Shown piece after piece: positions 4,943 through 6,201 of a stretch of DNA of 6,201 nt. The position numbers and the translations under genes are program-made. Origin of the DNA: Solobacterium sp. (GTDB lineage: Bacteria > Bacillota_I > Bacilli_A > Erysipelotrichales > Erysipelotrichaceae); NCBI GenBank assembly GCA_016291725.1, contig JAEEYJ010000161.1, forward strand, positions 1 to 6,201, given 5' to 3'. The notes under the pieces are model-generated. The model worked only from the letters and a program-made list of their open reading frames with translations. It was not told the origin of the DNA and searched no databases. The first letter of the stretch is position 1. Every line of letters begins with the position of its first letter.

Positions 4943-5508
4943 GCAAACCGGATGCCTTCTTCACTCATCTCCTGAACAATTGCCAGGCTGTATACCCGGT
5001 ATCCATCTTCCCGCAGTTTTCTGCCGCCGTCCTGGAATCCCTTCTCTATGCAGGCACAGATGCCGGCTACTTCTGCCCCGGCCTGTTCGCAGAGATCGAT
5101 CATGGCGCGCATGGCTCTGCCATCCGCGAGGAAATCATCCACAAGCAGCACCCGTTCTCCGTCATGGATGTATTTCTTCGATACAACCATTTCATAATCC
5201 CTTCCGTAGGTATAGGAATATGCGTGCGATACATAGACATCACTGCCGATATTCCCGGATACCGCCTTTTTCGCAAAGACATACGGCACCCGGAAGTGCA
5301 TCGCTGTACACTGCGCCAGAGCGATACCGCTGGCCTCCACGGTCATGATCCGGTCAATCCGGTCCTCCTTGAACGCTTCGTGGATCTCTGCAGCCATCCT
5401 GTCCATGAACAGTGCATCGATCTGATGATTGAGAAAACTGTCCACCTTCAGGATACTGCCCGGCAGGACCTTTCCCTCTTTCCTGATTCTTTCTTCCAGT
5501 TCCTTCAT
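4939..5508 (-). CDS. xpt: Xanthine phosphoribosyltransferase
   Basis: The 189-residue protein is close to the B. subtilis Xpt length (194). It salvages xanthine by transferring it to PRPP to give XMP in the cytoplasm. The N-terminal block VLPGSILKVDSFLNHQID (14-31) is the Xpt signature. The PRPP-binding loop is VLLVDDFLADG (120-130) with the two acidic residues D124 and D125. TVEASGIALA (56-65) and the C-terminal GYRVYSLA (169-176) also match. The ATG at 5508 has AGAGGA (5516-5521) 7 bases upstream, overlapping the stop codon of the preceding gene. In Bacillus xpt is usually led by a purine riboswitch and paired with a xanthine permease gene. Here it follows a MATE-ATPase gene after only 11 bases, so there is no room for a riboswitch directly in front of it. 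The 3' end overlaps the next gene as ATGA. Confidence 0.93.
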   Translation of the reverse strand: MKELEERIRKEGKVLPGSILKVDSFLNHQIDALFMDRMAAEIHEAFKEDRIDRIMTVEASGIALAQCTAMHFRVPYVFAKKAVSGNIGSDVYVSHAYSYTYGRDYEMVVSKKYIHDGERVLLVDDFLADGRAMRAMIDLCEQAGAEVAGICACIEKGFQDGGRKLREDGYRVYSLAIVQEMSEEGIRFA

Positions 5509-5515
5509 ATCCCTG

Positions 5516-5521
5516 TCCTCT
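5516..5521 (-). promoter_or_regulatory. Ribosome binding site of xpt
   Basis: The minus strand reads AGAGGA, 7 bases before the xpt ATG and overlapping the TAG of the upstream gene. The overlap suggests the two genes are translated from one mRNA. Confidence 0.7.
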
Positions 5522-6201
5522 AGATTGTAATGGTCAGTACATTCAGTCCCAGTATATTCCGGTACTCAATGCTGTCCGCCATGCTGTAAACCATCCGTAT
5601 TCCGATGTTCTTCGCCGCATCTTCTCCCTTGGAGAGTTCCTTTCTCTTCTGCGGATCAAACGGTACACAATCGTCCTTGATCCTCAGGATAACCTTCCCT
5701 TTCCGCCAGGAGGTCCGCAGATCCACAGTGTGCTTCCGGCTGTCCTTGGAAAATCCATGCTCCACGACATTGCCGGCCATTTCCTCCATGGACAGTCCGG
5801 CGTAGTACGCTCTCTTTTCATCCACACCCCGGGCCAGGCAGAATTCCTGGACTTTCCTTGCAACATCCACGACTTCCTCTACGGTTCGGACACTGACATC
5901 GATCCGGTCCTCCTCCGGTACACCGAATTCCTCCGGAATCATCATCAGTTCCTCCATATCCTGCGGGAAACGCTTCTGCCTGAACCAGGCACATCCGATG
6001 ATGAAAAGTGTCGTTACGACACCGTTGAGTACATTGGCCCAGCATACGCCCCGGATGCCCAGCAAGCCCGTCAGCAGGAACGAGAAACCCGCAACGCATA
6101 CAACTCCGTCCAGAAGCGACAGAATGTTTACATAGAAGTGCTTCCCGGAGGACTGACCATAGCACACAAAGTGCATGCAGATGACACTGAGCGGCATACA
6201 G
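5520..6201 (-). CDS. MATE-like transporter segment fused to RsbW/SpoIIAB-like ATPase domain (5' end missing)
   Basis: The frame is open to the right edge of the window, so the N-terminal part is missing and the ATG at 6197 is not necessarily the start. About 227 residues are visible. The first 75 hold two hydrophobic segments (about residues 25-45 and 50-71 counted from the ATG at 6197), compatible with the last helices of a MATE-type multidrug/flippase transporter. After a short acidic linker comes a GHKL ATPase domain of the anti-sigma-factor type. Its N-box is EEMAGNVVEHGF (138-149, Mg2+-binding N143), its G1-like box is RIKDDCVPFD (172-181), and its G2-like box is NIGIRMV (197-203). It ends in NVLTITI. 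In this family the domain binds ATP and often phosphorylates or sequesters a partner, usually an anti-anti-sigma protein. None is visible here. The TAG lies 11 bases before xpt. The transporter assignment rests on a short stretch and is less sure than the ATPase domain. Confidence 0.75.
   Translation of the reverse strand, partial: CMPLSVICMHFVCYGQSSGKHFYVNILSLLDGVVCVAGFSFLLTGLLGIRGVCWANVLNGVVTTLFIIGCAWFRQKRFPQDMEELMMIPEEFGVPEEDRIDVSVRTVEEVVDVARKVQEFCLARGVDEKRAYYAGLSMEEMAGNVVEHGFSKDSRKHTVDLRTSWRKGKVILRIKDDCVPFDPQKRKELSKGEDAAKNIGIRMVYSMADSIEYRNILGLNVLTITI

Noticed and set aside
5509..5519. Purine riboswitch in front of xpt
   Set aside because: Only 11 bases separate xpt from the preceding gene, which is far too short. 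A riboswitch could only lie upstream of the whole operon, outside the window.

Overview
The window looks like a Bacillota (Firmicutes) chromosome of roughly 50% G+C. The grounds are strong AGGAGG-type ribosome binding sites, tight same-strand gene packing with ATGA overlaps, intrinsic terminators with U-runs, and a B. subtilis-like xanthine phosphoribosyltransferase. A gut member of the Erysipelotrichia or Clostridia is plausible, but that is inference. I see no mobile element, CRISPR array, tRNA or rRNA.

Layout. At the left end is the 3' part of a plus-strand flavin reductase-like gene (to 848). Its C-terminus resembles a PCP_red helical domain. It ends in a bidirectional terminator shared with a convergent ElaA-type GNAT acetyltransferase gene (862-1299, minus). 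From about 1300 to 1896 there is no credible protein gene. On the minus strand this gap holds a chain of about a dozen short hairpins joined by A-rich linkers. It begins near an extended -10-like promoter (about 1774-1782) and ends in an intrinsic terminator (1330-1387), so I interpret it as a candidate structured non-coding RNA of about 435 nt. A possible very short plus-strand transcript (about 1840-1894) abuts it, converges on the operon to the right and shares its terminator.

From 1897 to the right edge everything is one minus-strand gene run. In transcription order it encodes a MATE-like membrane segment fused to an RsbW/SpoIIAB-like ATPase domain (cut by the window edge), Xpt, a 105-residue conserved-looking protein of unknown function, a Cof-type HAD phosphatase, a VanX-like D-Ala-D-Ala dipeptidase, and a fucose/arabinose isomerase-like protein. 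Spacing is -4 to +37 bases and there is no internal terminator, so the genes are probably co-transcribed. Xpt/105-aa and 105-aa/HAD overlap as ATGA, which implies translational coupling. The gene set mixes purine salvage, cell-wall dipeptide turnover and sugar-related chemistry, so a housekeeping salvage operon is the simplest reading, but no single pathway unites it.

The most interesting item is the intergenic hairpin array at 1330-1767. Its strongest stem pairs fully only on the minus strand, through G-U wobbles, and an 18-nt motif recurs in it. I could not match it to an RNA family from memory, so its identity is open.
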